In this document: positions 1-9,290 of the stretch, in pieces | Numbering within the stretch: the first letter of the stretch is position 1 | Layout of the letters: every line of letters starts with the position of its first letter | DNA from: Microbaculum marinisediminis | GTDB taxonomy: Bacteria > Pseudomonadota > Alphaproteobacteria > Rhizobiales > Tepidamorphaceae | Length of the DNA: 64,000 nt | Direction: 5' to 3' | Assembly: GCF_025397915.1 (NCBI RefSeq) | Contig: NZ_JALIDZ010000009.1 | Location: 156,810-220,809, forward strand | Notes under the pieces: generated by a model | Seen by the model: the letters and a program-made list of their open reading frames with translations, nothing else | Databases searched by the model: none | Told to the model about the DNA's origin: nothing | Program-made: the position numbers and the translations under genes

Positions 1-471
1 CTCCAGCTCCCGTTCGGTCATCGCCGATATGATCGCCTTGCCCAGCGCGGACCGGAGCAATAGCCGGCTTTTGCCGATCATCGCGTGATGGATCGACATC
101 GGGCTGATCTTGTGGGTGGAGTATCGGATGACGACCTCGCCGAGGATGAAGCTGGCGAAGTCGCTGGGCCACAGGATCTCCGAGGTCAGTTCGCGGATAT
201 AGGGGGCGGCGATCTGCGCGTGCAGGTCATTGGTTTTGATCCCGTCCGCGATCTGCGACAGCTTGGAGGTCAGGGAGACCGCACCATCCTCCTCGCGGCG
301 GACGACATAGCCCTGATCGGCTAGCGTGCTGAGCAGCCGGTAAACCGTTGTGCGGTCGATCCCCACGGCCTTGCTCAGGATTTGCGGCGACGTCCAGCCC
401 AGTTCCCCAAGTGCCTCGATAATCTGCAGCCCGCGCGCCAGCGAGCGCACGTCCTTGTATGGCCGGGACAC
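1..471 (-). CDS. IclR-family regulator, MhpR-like (3' end outside window)
   Basis: The first 157 codons of an IclR-type transcription factor are present and the C-terminal end lies beyond position 1. The N-terminal winged helix-turn-helix is clear (residues about 5-65, with a WTSPQILSKAVGIDRTTVYR recognition region), followed by the start of the effector-binding domain. The protein resembles E. coli MhpR in the order YKxVRxLxRGL - helix-turn-helix - IWPSDFASF-like segment. The start is GTG at 471: an in-frame TAG lies two codons upstream and an AGAAGG Shine-Dalgarno sits about 8 nt before it. It is transcribed divergently from mhpB, so it probably controls the mhp operon in response to a hydroxyphenylpropionate-type inducer. 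That assignment is inferred from position and similarity. Confidence 0.85.
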   Translation of the reverse strand, partial: MSRPYKDVRSLARGLQIIEALGELGWTSPQILSKAVGIDRTTVYRLLSTLADQGYVVRREEDGAVSLTSKLSQIADGIKTNDLHAQIAAPYIRELTSEILWPSDFASFILGEVVIRYSTHKISPMSIHHAMIGKSRLLLRSALGKAIISAMTERELE

Positions 472-511
472 GTCCTAATCCTTCTCGGGCACCCCCCTGT
501 TCTCATAGCGA

Positions 512-533
512 ACAACCCTGGAAACGAGGTTGT
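512..533. promoter_or_regulatory. Candidate operator between the IclR gene and mhpB
   Basis: An inverted repeat, ACAACC - 10 bp - GGTTGT, lies in the 152 bp gap between the divergent regulator and mhpB. It is placed where an MhpR-like protein could act on both promoters. I see only one copy and no convincing -35/-10 pair next to it, so this is a modest call. Confidence 0.35.
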
Positions 534-623
534 CAAGGGTCGGGCCATTTTTCAGGTTCACGCCACGAGTGGATGACGGGTCGGCGGGGCTGCTGCGCGC
601 CGGTCGAACAAGGAGAAGTGTCG

Positions 624-1556
624 ATGATCGTCGGGTCTGTTTGCATGTCCCACAGTCCGCTGCTTGAGCGCAATCGCGCCGATCCCGGCATCGAACAGCG
701 CTTCAACGCGGCGATCGCGGCAGCGGCCGACTATGTCGCCGACTTGGCCCCGGATCTGACGATCGTCATCCACCCCGACCACATCAACGGCTTCTTCTAT
801 GACCTTCTGCCCGCGTTCTGCGTCGGCATCCAGGCGACCTCGATCGGCGATTTCGGCACCGCGGCCGGCAAGCTCTCGATCCCCGAGGACACCGCGATGG
901 ATCTGGCGCGCTCCATCCTCGACGACGGAGTCGACACGGCGATTTCTTATAAGATGGAAGTCGATCACGGTGCGGTGCAGCCGGTAGAGATTCTGTCGGC
1001 CAAGCACGACCTGTCCAACCTGATCCCGGTGTTCATCAACTGCGCCGCCGCCCCGCGACCGACATTCGATCGTGTTCGCGCCCTCGGCCGTGCCGTCGGC
1101 GCCTGGGCGCAGCGGCGTCCGGAGCGGATCCTGATTATCGGCTCGGGCGGGCTGTCGCACGATCCGCCCATGCCGGCGCTCGCCGGCGCCGCGCCGGAGG
1201 TGCGCAACCGCCTCATCAACGGTGGTGAGCTGACCCACGCCCAGCGCGTGGCGCGGCAATCCAAGGCGGTTCAGGAAAGCGAGAAGGTCCTTGCCGGCAC
1301 GTCGAAGACGCTTCCGCTCGATCCCGCCTGGGACAGGAAACTGCTGGACGGTTTCCTCTCCGGCGACCTGACCACGCTCGACGCCAGCAGTGACGAGGAG
1401 ATCACGGCAACGGGCGGACGCGGCGGCCACGAGGTGCGCAGCTGGTTTGCGACGCTCGCCGCACTGGGGCCGAACTACAAGGCGGAAGAGCTGTTCTACG
1501 AGCCAATGAACGTCTGGCTGACCGGTATGGGCGTGCTGAAGGCCGATCCTGCCTGA
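624..1556 (+). CDS. mhpB: 2,3-dihydroxyphenylpropionate 1,2-dioxygenase
   Basis: This is a class III extradiol ring-cleavage dioxygenase (LigB superfamily, Fe(II)), 310 aa against 314 aa for E. coli MhpB. It opens the ring of 2,3-dihydroxyphenylpropionate (or the cinnamate analogue) meta to the side chain. The catalytic pair falls where it should: Asp114-His115 in a VDHG motif and His179 in GSGGLSHDPP. The PDHINGFFYD segment near residues 51-60 is also typical. ATG 624 is preceded by AAGGAGAAG, so I chose it over an in-frame upstream extension that overlaps the divergent regulator. It is the first gene of the operon mhpB-C-D-F-E-A. Confidence 0.96.
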   Translation: MIVGSVCMSHSPLLERNRADPGIEQRFNAAIAAAADYVADLAPDLTIVIHPDHINGFFYDLLPAFCVGIQATSIGDFGTAAGKLSIPEDTAMDLARSILDDGVDTAISYKMEVDHGAVQPVEILSAKHDLSNLIPVFINCAAAPRPTFDRVRALGRAVGAWAQRRPERILIIGSGGLSHDPPMPALAGAAPEVRNRLINGGELTHAQRVARQSKAVQESEKVLAGTSKTLPLDPAWDRKLLDGFLSGDLTTLDASSDEEITATGGRGGHEVRSWFATLAALGPNYKAEELFYEPMNVWLTGMGVLKADPA

Positions 1557-1633
1557 GCGGGGGCGAGCCCCCCATTCACACACCTTCGCGCGCGCCCGGC
1601 AGCGCATCGGACCACTGCGTCAGGAGTATCGTC

Positions 1634-2500
1634 GTGACAACGCAGCATAAATCCATATGGACCGACCTGACGGCGGTTCCGTTCTCCCAGGGCTATATCG
1701 ATGCCGACGGCATCAGGACCCGCTATCTCTCGTCGGGTTCGCCCGACAAGCCGCTGCTGATCCTCATTCACGGCACCGGCGGCCACGCCGAAGCGTACAG
1801 CCGCAACATGGCCGCGCACGGCGCGCATTTCTGGACCGTGTCGATCGACCTGGTCGGCCACGGCTGGTCCGACAAGCCGACCATCGATTATGAAATTCCC
1901 GCCTACGGCGCCCATGTGATGTCCGTGATCAAGGCGCTGGGACGCGACAAGGCACATATCTCCGGCGAATCGCTGGGCGGCTGGGTGGCGGCGTGGATCG
2001 CCATTCATCATCCCGAGATGGTCGAGCGCCTCGTTCTCAACACGTCGGGCGGCTGGACGGCTCATCCCGAGGTGATGAAGCGGATCCACCGGCTTTCGAT
2101 GGAAGCGGTGCGCGACCCGAACTACGACCGGATCCGCGAGCGGCTGGAATTCCTCATGCACGACAAGGCGCACGTCAACGACGATCTCGTCGAGGCGCGC
2201 CGCGCGATTTACTCCCAGCCCGGCTACGTCGAGACGATGGAACGGGTGCTGTGCCTCCAGGACATGGAGACCCGCAAGCGCAACATGCTCTCCGAAGAGG
2301 ATACGGCGAAAATCACGGCGCCGACGCTGGTGCTGTGGACCTCGCACGACCCCACGGCGACACCGGAGGAAGGGCAGATGATCTCCAGGATGATCCCCGG
2401 CGCGCGCTACGAGGTGATGAACGGCTGCGGGCACTGGCCGCAGTTCGAGAACGCGCCGCACTTCAACACGCTGCACATCGACTTCCTCCTCGGCCGATGA
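1634..2500 (+). CDS. mhpC: 2-hydroxy-6-oxonona-2,4-dienedioate hydrolase
   Basis: An alpha/beta-hydrolase of 288 aa that cleaves the C-C bond of the ring-fission product, releasing succinate (or fumarate) and 2-hydroxypenta-2,4-dienoate. The triad is visible: Ser113 in GESLGG, Asp239 in TSHDPT and His267 in GCGHWPQFE. The oxyanion HGTGG motif is near residue 46. The start is GTG 1634, with CAGGAG about 7 nt upstream. It follows mhpB by 77 bp, as expected for the pathway order. Related hydrolases cleave other meta-fission products, but the neighbouring mhp genes decide the assignment. Confidence 0.92.
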   Translation: MTTQHKSIWTDLTAVPFSQGYIDADGIRTRYLSSGSPDKPLLILIHGTGGHAEAYSRNMAAHGAHFWTVSIDLVGHGWSDKPTIDYEIPAYGAHVMSVIKALGRDKAHISGESLGGWVAAWIAIHHPEMVERLVLNTSGGWTAHPEVMKRIHRLSMEAVRDPNYDRIRERLEFLMHDKAHVNDDLVEARRAIYSQPGYVETMERVLCLQDMETRKRNMLSEEDTAKITAPTLVLWTSHDPTATPEEGQMISRMIPGARYEVMNGCGHWPQFENAPHFNTLHIDFLLGR

Positions 2501-2531
2501 GCCGTACCGGGGACAGCAGGAGCTTCTAGGT

Positions 2532-3314
2532 ATGACGACGAGCATCGAGGATATGGCCGCGACGCTGTTCGAGGCCCGCTCGAACCTGCGTCAGATCGCG
2601 CCGCTGCGCGAAACGATGGGTCTGGCGCGGATCGAGGACGCGCTGGCCGTTCAGGAATCGGTGACCGGCCGGTGGCTCGACCGGGGCCGCCGCCTGGTCG
2701 GCCGCAAGATCGGACTAACCGCCGAAGCCGTCCAGAAACAAATGGGTGTGGACGAGCCCGACTACGGCGTGCTGTGGGCCGACTACGCGTTTTCCGACGG
2801 CGACACGGTGGACATGGCGCGCTTCATGCAGCCGCGTGCTGAGGCAGAGATCGCCTTCGTCATGGACCGCGGTCTGGCCGACCCCGACGCCGCCATGACC
2901 GACGTGATCCGCGCGGTCGCCTACGCGGTTCCGGCGCTTGAGGTTATCGACAGCGCCATCGCCGACTGGAACATCGGGCTCGTCGATACCGTCGCCGACA
3001 ACGCATCGGGCGGTGGTTTCGTACTGGGCAAGAGCCCGCGCCGGATCAGCGACGTCGACCTGCGGCTGTGCGGCATGATCATGAGCCGCAATGGCGCACA
3101 GGCCTCGCTCGGGCTCGGCGCGGCCTGTCTCGGCCACCCGCTGACCGCGGTGCTCTGGCTGGTGCGGAAGATGGCGTCGATCGGGCGGCCGGTCGAAGAA
3201 GGCGACATCATTCTTTCAGGCTCGCTGGGCCCGGTCGTGCCGATAGCGGCAGGCGACGAATTCTCGGTCGAAATCCAGGGATTCGAGCCGTTTCACGTCG
3301 GCTTCGCCGGCTAG
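2532..3314 (+). CDS. mhpD: 2-keto-4-pentenoate hydratase
   Basis: 260 aa, a member of the MhpD/HpaH/FAH-fold hydratases. It adds water to 2-hydroxypenta-2,4-dienoate to give 4-hydroxy-2-oxovalerate. The divalent-metal ligands appear as Glu104 and Glu106 (PRAEAEIAF) and Glu137 (ALEVID). The GRKIGLT motif near residue 57 and the GHPLTAVLWLVR and SGSLG motifs near the C-terminus are family hallmarks. It starts 31 bp after mhpC, in the same operon, and hands its product to MhpE. Confidence 0.94.
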   Translation: MTTSIEDMAATLFEARSNLRQIAPLRETMGLARIEDALAVQESVTGRWLDRGRRLVGRKIGLTAEAVQKQMGVDEPDYGVLWADYAFSDGDTVDMARFMQPRAEAEIAFVMDRGLADPDAAMTDVIRAVAYAVPALEVIDSAIADWNIGLVDTVADNASGGGFVLGKSPRRISDVDLRLCGMIMSRNGAQASLGLGAACLGHPLTAVLWLVRKMASIGRPVEEGDIILSGSLGPVVPIAAGDEFSVEIQGFEPFHVGFAG

Positions 3315-3341
3315 AGGCACATCGGGTTGGGAACGAAGGCA

Positions 3342-4274
3342 ATGAAGCAGAAAGTGGCGATCGTCGGCTCCGGGAATATCGGTACCGACCTGATGATCAA
3401 GATCCTCAAGTCTTCCGAGACGCTCGAAATGGGCGCGATGGTCGGGATCGACCCGGCGTCGGACGGGTTGCGCATGGCCGCCGAGCGCGGCGTGCCGGTG
3501 ACGCACGAGGGGCTGGAGGGGCTGCGCCGCCTGCCCGGCTACGACGCGATCCGCCTCGTGTTCGATGCGACGTCCGCCGGCGCACACATCGGCCACGCGC
3601 AGGTTCTCCAGGCCGACGGCAAACAGGTGATCGACCTGACGCCGGCTGCCGTTGGCCCCTATGTCGTGCCCGTCTGCAACATCGACGAACACATTGCTGC
3701 GGCGAACATGAACATGGTGACCTGCGGCGGCCAGGCGACGGTGCCGATGGTCTATGCGGTCAATCGCGTCGTCGACCGGCTGATCTACGCCGAGATCGTC
3801 GCTTCGGTATCCTCCCGTTCGGCGGGGCCGGGCACGCGCGCCAACATCGACGAATTCACGCAGACGACCAGCCGTGCCATCGAGGCGGTCGGCGGCGCCG
3901 AACGCGGCAAGGCCATCATCATTCTCAATCCCGCCGAACCGCCGATGATCATGCGCGACAGCGTGTTCACGCTGAGCCAGGGCGGCGACGAAGGCGCTAT
4001 CCGCGCCTCGGTCGAGGAGATGGTCGCGGCGGTGCAGAGCTACGTCCCCGGCTACCGGTTGAAGCAGGACGTTCAGTTCGAGCGGATCGCCGAAGACGCC
4101 CCCGCGGTGATTCCCGGCATCGGCCGTGTCGCCGGGCTGAAGACCTCGATTTTCCTCGAAGTGGAAGGCGCCGCCGACCATTTCCCGGCCTATGCCGGCA
4201 ACCTGGACATCATGACCTCGGCGGCCAAGGCGGTTGCGGAGCGCTGGGCGCAGAGCTGCGCCAAGGAGGCTTGA
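3342..4274 (+). CDS. mhpF: Acetaldehyde dehydrogenase (acetylating)
   Basis: 310 aa, DmpF/MhpF family. It oxidises acetaldehyde, channelled from the aldolase MhpE, to acetyl-CoA using NAD+ and CoA. A Rossmann motif [11 protein letters not shown] is at residues 6-16 and the nucleophilic cysteine is Cys128 in [13 protein letters not shown] chose ATG 3342 because the resulting length and N-terminus match the family. A TTG at 3327 has a better-spaced AGAGG upstream and would add five residues, so the start is uncertain. It stops 1 bp before mhpE. Confidence 0.94.
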   Translation: MKQKVAIVGSGNIGTDLMIKILKSSETLEMGAMVGIDPASDGLRMAAERGVPVTHEGLEGLRRLPGYDAIRLVFDATSAGAHIGHAQVLQADGKQVIDLTPAAVGPYVVPVCNIDEHIAAANMNMVTCGGQATVPMVYAVNRVVDRLIYAEIVASVSSRSAGPGTRANIDEFTQTTSRAIEAVGGAERGKAIIILNPAEPPMIMRDSVFTLSQGGDEGAIRASVEEMVAAVQSYVPGYRLKQDVQFERIAEDAPAVIPGIGRVAGLKTSIFLEVEGAADHFPAYAGNLDIMTSAAKAVAERWAQSCAKEA

Positions 4275-4275
4275 G

Positions 4276-5295
4276 ATGAGCGTTACCAATCCCGACCGGC
4301 TGTACATCCAGGACGTGTCGATGCGCGACGGGATGCACGCCCTGCGCCATCAGATGTCCCTCGACACCGTACGGACGGTCGCCGCCGCGCTCGACGATGC
4401 CGGCGTCGACGCCCTCGAAGTGACGCACGGCGACGGACTGTCGGGCAGCTCGTTCAACTATGGTTTTGGGAGCAACTCGGACCTCGACTGGATCGCCGCC
4501 GCCGCCGACGCGGTGCAGACGGCACGGGTGACCGTTCTCCTCGTTCCCGGCATCGGCCTGGCCAACGACCTCGTCGATGCCTATGGCGTCGGGGCGCGCT
4601 CGGTACGGATCGCCACGCATTGCACCGAGGCCGACGTGTCGCGCCAGCATATCGGCGTGGCGCGGGATCTGGGATATGACACAGCCTGCTTCCTGATGAT
4701 GAGCCACATGATCAGCCCCGAGCTGCTGCTCGAGCAGGCGCGACTGATGGAGAGCTATGGCGCGGAATGCGTCTATGTCGTCGACAGCGCCGGGGCGATG
4801 CTGCCCGAGGACGTTGCCGCGCGGGTGGGAGCCCTGCGTGAAGGGCTGAGGCCCGAGACGGAGGTCGGAATCCATACCCACGAGAACCTGCATCACGGCA
4901 TTGCCAACGCAATCGCCGGCGTTCGCGCCGGCGCGGTTCGGGTGGACGGCTCGCTCGCCGGGCTGGGCGCGGGCGCCGGCAACGCGCCGATCGAGGCGAT
5001 GATCGCCGTCTTCGACCGTATGGGGCTCAAGACCGGCTGCGACTTCGTCAAGCTCGCGGCGGTGGCGGACGACGTCGTCAGGCCCTTGATGGACCGCCCC
5101 GTGCGGGTCGACCGGGAAAGCTTGATGCTGGGCTACGCCGGCGTCTATTCGAGCTTCCTGCGCCACGCGGAGAAGGCTGCCGCCGACCACCGCATTCCCG
5201 CTTCCGACATTCTGGTCGAGCTGGGCAAGCGAAAGATGGTGGGCGGGCAGGAGGACATGATCGTGGATGTCGCCCTCGACCTGGTCAAAGGCTGA
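4276..5295 (+). CDS. mhpE: 4-hydroxy-2-oxovalerate aldolase
   Basis: 339 aa, DmpG/MhpE family (TIM barrel plus DmpG-like communication domain). It splits 4-hydroxy-2-oxovalerate into pyruvate and acetaldehyde and works in a channelling complex with MhpF. The metal ligands are intact: Asp18 in SMRDGMHA, and His200 and His202 in GIHTHEN. ATG 4276 lies one base after the mhpF stop codon, with a strong AAGGAGG inside the end of mhpF. Tight coupling of the two subunits is normal for this enzyme pair. Confidence 0.95.
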   Translation: MSVTNPDRLYIQDVSMRDGMHALRHQMSLDTVRTVAAALDDAGVDALEVTHGDGLSGSSFNYGFGSNSDLDWIAAAADAVQTARVTVLLVPGIGLANDLVDAYGVGARSVRIATHCTEADVSRQHIGVARDLGYDTACFLMMSHMISPELLLEQARLMESYGAECVYVVDSAGAMLPEDVAARVGALREGLRPETEVGIHTHENLHHGIANAIAGVRAGAVRVDGSLAGLGAGAGNAPIEAMIAVFDRMGLKTGCDFVKLAAVADDVVRPLMDRPVRVDRESLMLGYAGVYSSFLRHAEKAAADHRIPASDILVELGKRKMVGGQEDMIVDVALDLVKG

Positions 5296-5334
5296 GGTCG
5301 GCCGGATTGGCATCCCGATAGGAGATTAGGATCC

Positions 5335-6969
5335 ATGGCGGGCAGATCGAAAACCAGTTTGCCGAAGAAAGTGGACGTCGCCATCGTCGGGGCCGGCCCC
5401 GTCGGGCTGACGATCGCGAATTTCCTCGGTGCGCGCTGCGTGTCGACGCTGGTGCTGGAACAACGCGACGAGCTCATCGACTACCCGCGCGGTGTCGGCA
5501 TGGACGACGAGTGCCTGCGAAGCTTCCAGGCGATCGGTCTGGCCGACGCGGTCGCGGCCAACACCACGCCCGACCAGAAGATGCGCTTCGTGACGATGCA
5601 CGGCCAGATCCTGGCCTCGATCGAACCGAAGACTCGGGTATTCGGCTGGCCGCGGCGCAACTCCTTCATCCAGCCGATGGTCGACAGGATCCTCTATTCC
5701 GGCCTGGACCGCTTCGACAGCGTGACGACCGTGATGGGCGCCGAGGTCACAGCGTTCCAGGACCGGGGCGATTCCGTCTCTCTCGACATCTCCCACGGCG
5801 GCAAGACGGCCCAGGTGGAGGCGCGCTGGCTCGTAGGTTGCGACGGCGGGCGAAGCATGGTCCGCAAAGAACTCGGCATCGACTTCGAGGGCGTCACGGA
5901 TTCCACGCGCTGGGTCGTGATCGACCTGCACGACGATCCGATCGGGCGCCCCGGATCCTACCTGCACTGCGTGCCAGAGCGGCCCTATGTCTCGATCGCG
6001 TTGCCGCACGGCAAGCGGCGGGTCGAGTTCATGGTGTTCGATACCGAGGCTGAGGAAACGCTGTGCTCGGACGAAGGCGTGCGCAAGCTGCTCGCCCGGG
6101 TGATGCCGCGTCCCGAGGACGCCAACGTGATGCGCAGCCGGGTCTACACCCACAATGCCCGCCTCGCCCGCCAGTTCCAGAAGGGCCGCGTGTTCATCGC
6201 CGGCGATGCCGCGCACCTGATGCCGGTCTGGCAGGGACAGGGCTACAACAGCGGCATCCGCGACGCGACCAACCTCGGCTGGAAGCTGGCGATGGTCGCC
6301 AAGGGCGAAGCCCGCGAGGCACTGCTCGACAGCTATGGCGTCGAACGCCGCGATCACGCCAAGGCTATGATCGACCTGTCGGTGACCGCCGGCAAGATAT
6401 TCTCCCCGACGAGCAAGACCGTATCCTGGCTGCGCGACAAGCTCGGGCTGCTGATGAACGCGATCCCGCCGGTCAAACGCTATTTCGTCGAGATGCGCTT
6501 CAAGCCGATGCCGCGGTATCGCGACGGCGTGGTGATGAAGACCGCCCGCGGCGAGGTGCAGGGCAGCGCCACCGGCAAGATGTTTCCGCAGCCGAATGTC
6601 CTCGACGCCGACGGCGCGCGCCGCAGGCTGGACGACGTCCTCGGTCTCGATATCGCCATCCTGTCCTGGGGCAACGACCCACAGCTTTTCCTGAAGCCCG
6701 AGGAGCGCGAACGCTGGTCGAAACTCGGCGCGCGGTTCTTCGCGATCGTGCCGGAGACGCAGCACGGCGGCTTCCAGGGCAACATCCTCCCGGGGACCGA
6801 GGTCCTCAGTGATACCGATGGTGCCCTGCATGAATGGTTCGCCGATCAGGGCGGCGATGGAAGCGTGGTGTTTCTCCGTCCCGACCGCTTCGTCGCCGGA
6901 ATCGCCGGCCCCCAGGATGTCGGCCAGGCCAGCAACGCGCTGTTGAACGCCTTCCACGCGGTCAACTAA
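5335..6969 (+). CDS. mhpA: 3-(3-hydroxyphenyl)propionate hydroxylase (FAD monooxygenase)
   Basis: 544 aa, class A flavin monooxygenase. It ortho-hydroxylates 3-(3-hydroxyphenyl)propionate to the 2,3-diol with NAD(P)H and O2, the first committed step of the pathway. Sequence evidence: the GxGxxG nucleotide motif (VGAGPVGLT) near residue 19, the DG motif (GCDGGRSMVRKELG) near 165, and the FAD-ribityl GD motif (FIAGDAAHLMPVWQGQG) near 290. ATG 5335 follows AGGAG at about 10 nt. The gene order, with the hydroxylase after the lower pathway, differs from the E. coli mhpABCDFE order. Confidence 0.92.
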   Translation: MAGRSKTSLPKKVDVAIVGAGPVGLTIANFLGARCVSTLVLEQRDELIDYPRGVGMDDECLRSFQAIGLADAVAANTTPDQKMRFVTMHGQILASIEPKTRVFGWPRRNSFIQPMVDRILYSGLDRFDSVTTVMGAEVTAFQDRGDSVSLDISHGGKTAQVEARWLVGCDGGRSMVRKELGIDFEGVTDSTRWVVIDLHDDPIGRPGSYLHCVPERPYVSIALPHGKRRVEFMVFDTEAEETLCSDEGVRKLLARVMPRPEDANVMRSRVYTHNARLARQFQKGRVFIAGDAAHLMPVWQGQGYNSGIRDATNLGWKLAMVAKGEAREALLDSYGVERRDHAKAMIDLSVTAGKIFSPTSKTVSWLRDKLGLLMNAIPPVKRYFVEMRFKPMPRYRDGVVMKTARGEVQGSATGKMFPQPNVLDADGARRRLDDVLGLDIAILSWGNDPQLFLKPEERERWSKLGARFFAIVPETQHGGFQGNILPGTEVLSDTDGALHEWFADQGGDGSVVFLRPDRFVAGIAGPQDVGQASNALLNAFHAVN

Positions 6970-7072
6970 CAAGTCGGGGCGCAGCCAATCGGGCGGGCGG
7001 CCAAGCGGGCACGCGGCGGCGGTCTCGAAGCCCCCCGAAAGGCACGATGCCCGCAGAAGGAAAGCGACCAAG

Positions 7073-8755
7073 ATGAACGCGACTTCCCATTCGGCCGATA
7101 TCGTCGTGGTGGGCGCCGGTGGCGCCGGTCTGACAGCGGCCGCGGTCGCCGCCAGCGAGGGGCGGCGAGTCATCCTGCTGGAGAAGAGCCGCTATGTCGG
7201 CGGCACCGCCGCGGTCTCCGGCGGCGCGGTCTGGATTCCGAACAACCCGCATCTCGCCGCAACCGGCGTGGAAGACAGCTACGAGAACGCCCGACTCTTC
7301 CTCGATACCGTCGTCGGCAATCTCGCGAGCGCCGACATGAAGGACGCGTTCCTGCGGCGCGGACCGGAGGCGATCCGGTATATCGAGGAAAACACCGACC
7401 TTCACTTCTCGGCGCGCCCCTACGGACCGGACTATCTCGACCGGCCGGGATCGAGCCTGGGCGGGCGCCTGATGGACCCTGCCGAGTTCGACGGCCGGGA
7501 ACTCGGCGACCGGTTCAACGATCTTCGCCCGCCGCTTCCGGAGTTCGGACTGTTCGGAAAGATGATGGTCAACCGTGCGGACCTTGAGGCGCTGCTCGCC
7601 GCGCGCCGTTCTCCGAAGGCTGCCATGCATTCGGCCCGCATCGTGTTCCGCTACTTTCGCGACCGCCTGCGCGGCTACCCGCGGGGCACACGGCTGCTGA
7701 TCGGCAATGCCCTTGCTGCCGCCCTGTACAAGACGTTGCTGCGCAAGGACACGCCGATCTGGCTGGAGACCGAGACGCGCCGCCTGCTGACGGCGGACGG
7801 GCAGATCTGTGGCGTCGAGGTCGAACGCGCCGGCGAGCGCCTTGTCATCAACGCGTCCGCCGTCATCCTCGCGAGCGGCGGCTTCCCCGGCTCGGCGCGG
7901 ATGCGCGAGCGCCTGCTTCCGGACGCGCCGGAGCCGTTGTCGGCCGCCATCGCCGACAACACCGGCGACGGTATCGCCCTGGCCGAAGCCGTCGGCGGGA
8001 CGATCGCAGACCGCAATTCCAACGGCGCCTACTGGTCGCCCGTTTCGCTGGTGCCGCGCGACGACGGGTCGGTAGCCCATTTCCCGCACCTGATGTTCGA
8101 CCGCGCCAAACCGGGGCTCATCGCGGTCACCAGCAACGGCAAGCGGTTCACGAATGAGGCCGATTCGTACCACGAGTTCGTCAAGGCCATGCTGAAGCAG
8201 AATGCCGACAACGCCTATCTGATCGCCGACAGCACGTTCCTCAGTAAATACACCTTCGGGCCGGTCCCGCCGGAATTCGCGATGCGCCAGAAGTTCCTGC
8301 GGTCCGGCTATCTGATCAAGGCCGACAGCATTTCCGGACTGGCGCGACAGATCGGTATCGCCCCCGACGCGCTGGAGGCGACGATTGCCCGCTACAACAC
8401 GGCTGCCGCACAAGGGCAGGATCCGGACTTCGACAAGGGTGGCTCGCCCTACAACCGGTATCTCGGCGATGCCGGCAACCCCGGGAATCCCTGCCTTGCG
8501 CCGATCGACAAGGGACCGTTCTACGCGATCAAGGTCTTCAAGGGCGACATCGGCACCTGCCGCGGCCTGGACGTGAACACCCATGCGCAAGTCCTGGATG
8601 GTGCCGGCGCGCCGATTCCCGGTCTGTATGCTTGCGGCAACGACATGAACTCGATGATGGGTGGCGAGTATCCGGGTCCGGGGATCACCATCGGCCAGGC
8701 GATCACATTCGGCTATGTCGCGGCCATCCATGCCGCAGGTATCAAAGACGCCTGA
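7073..8755 (+). CDS. FAD-dependent oxidoreductase, KstD/fumarate-reductase flavoprotein type
   Basis: 560 aa, FAD-binding-2 family (3-ketosteroid delta-1-dehydrogenase and fumarate reductase flavoproteins). The N-terminal VVVGAGGAGL dinucleotide motif and GGTAAVSGGAVWIPNN are typical of KstD-like dehydrogenases, as is the C-terminal GGEYPGPGITIGQA flavin motif. It lies 103 bp downstream of mhpA on the same strand, so it may be the last gene of the operon. It is not part of the known mhp pathway. A role in dehydrogenating or reducing a phenylpropanoid side chain is possible, but this is inference. Confidence 0.75.
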   Translation: MNATSHSADIVVVGAGGAGLTAAAVAASEGRRVILLEKSRYVGGTAAVSGGAVWIPNNPHLAATGVEDSYENARLFLDTVVGNLASADMKDAFLRRGPEAIRYIEENTDLHFSARPYGPDYLDRPGSSLGGRLMDPAEFDGRELGDRFNDLRPPLPEFGLFGKMMVNRADLEALLAARRSPKAAMHSARIVFRYFRDRLRGYPRGTRLLIGNALAAALYKTLLRKDTPIWLETETRRLLTADGQICGVEVERAGERLVINASAVILASGGFPGSARMRERLLPDAPEPLSAAIADNTGDGIALAEAVGGTIADRNSNGAYWSPVSLVPRDDGSVAHFPHLMFDRAKPGLIAVTSNGKRFTNEADSYHEFVKAMLKQNADNAYLIADSTFLSKYTFGPVPPEFAMRQKFLRSGYLIKADSISGLARQIGIAPDALEATIARYNTAAAQGQDPDFDKGGSPYNRYLGDAGNPGNPCLAPIDKGPFYAIKVFKGDIGTCRGLDVNTHAQVLDGAGAPIPGLYACGNDMNSMMGGEYPGPGITIGQAITFGYVAAIHAAGIKDA

Positions 8756-9212
8756 CCCTTCGGTGCGGCCAGGCGTGCCGGGGCGCGTGGCCCGCTCCCA
8801 GAAAATCACCTTCGAACCTGGGCGGGTTCGGTCGGATTGGTCCAGCCCCCATCCCTGGAGCTGCTGAGGACAGGGCTCCCCGGCCTTGTCCCGATGGCGG
8901 GCCGGCGGCGCCGTCGGGATTGAATAACGAGATCGGCACCCCGTGCCCGATCCCCCATGCGGGCGCACCTCGTCGTACTTCCTGCGCCAGCCTCTATTCT
9001 GGCCCTCACGCCGGCCACTGAAGCGAACGATTTCGCTATCAGGCGCCAGTCGCGAAGCAAGCCATCGGCGAGCTCGAAACGCGCACTGTCGCTTGGGATT
9101 CCCGGCCGGAAGCCGTTCATTCGCACCGCGCACCGTCGCGCCAGTGTGCAGCGACACGCTCGTCGATCCCGGTTCCGCATTTTCGATCAATCCAGTCGAC
9201 TAAGCAGTCGCG
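8756..9212. other. Non-coding stretch before the TRAP operon promoter
   Basis: About 460 bp with no convincing gene. Open frames here are continuations of frames antisense to the flavoprotein gene and show no family motifs. I see no terminator with a T-tract. The next recognisable element is the promoter at 9213. Confidence 0.5.
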
Positions 9213-9241
9213 TTGACGCTCCTCGCACACTGCGTTATATC
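9213..9241 (+). promoter_or_regulatory. Sigma-70-type promoter of the dctP-cupin-dctQM-iclR-hyuAB operon
   Basis: TTGACG at 9213-9218, a 17 bp spacer and TATATC at 9236-9241. Transcription should begin near 9248, directly at the repeated GAAAC/GTTTC element, about 40 bp before the dctP start codon. Confidence 0.6.
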
Positions 9242-9248
9242 TTAATTA

Positions 9249-9273
9249 GAAACAATGTTTCATAATGAGAAAC
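9249..9273. promoter_or_regulatory. Three-part GAAAC/GTTTC operator at the transcription start
   Basis: GAAAC (9249-9253), GTTTC (9257-9261) and GAAAC (9269-9273). The first two form a perfect 13 bp palindrome (GAAAC-AAT-GTTTC) and the second and third form another inverted pair with a 7 bp gap. A palindrome plus an extra direct repeat is the layout known for IclR-family PobR/PcaU sites. The IclR gene at 12622 in the same operon is the natural candidate regulator. The position at +1 suggests repression. Confidence 0.55.
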
Positions 9274-9290
9274 ACCGGAGGAAACAAACA

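Noticed and set aside
5326..7173. 615-codon open frame on the minus strand
   Set aside because: Antisense to mhpA, whose plus-strand protein has clear FAD motifs.
6962..9190. 742-codon open frame on the minus strand
   Set aside because: It lies antisense to the KstD-like flavoprotein gene, has no family motif and reads as Arg/Gly/Ala-rich noise. Long antisense frames are common in GC-rich DNA.
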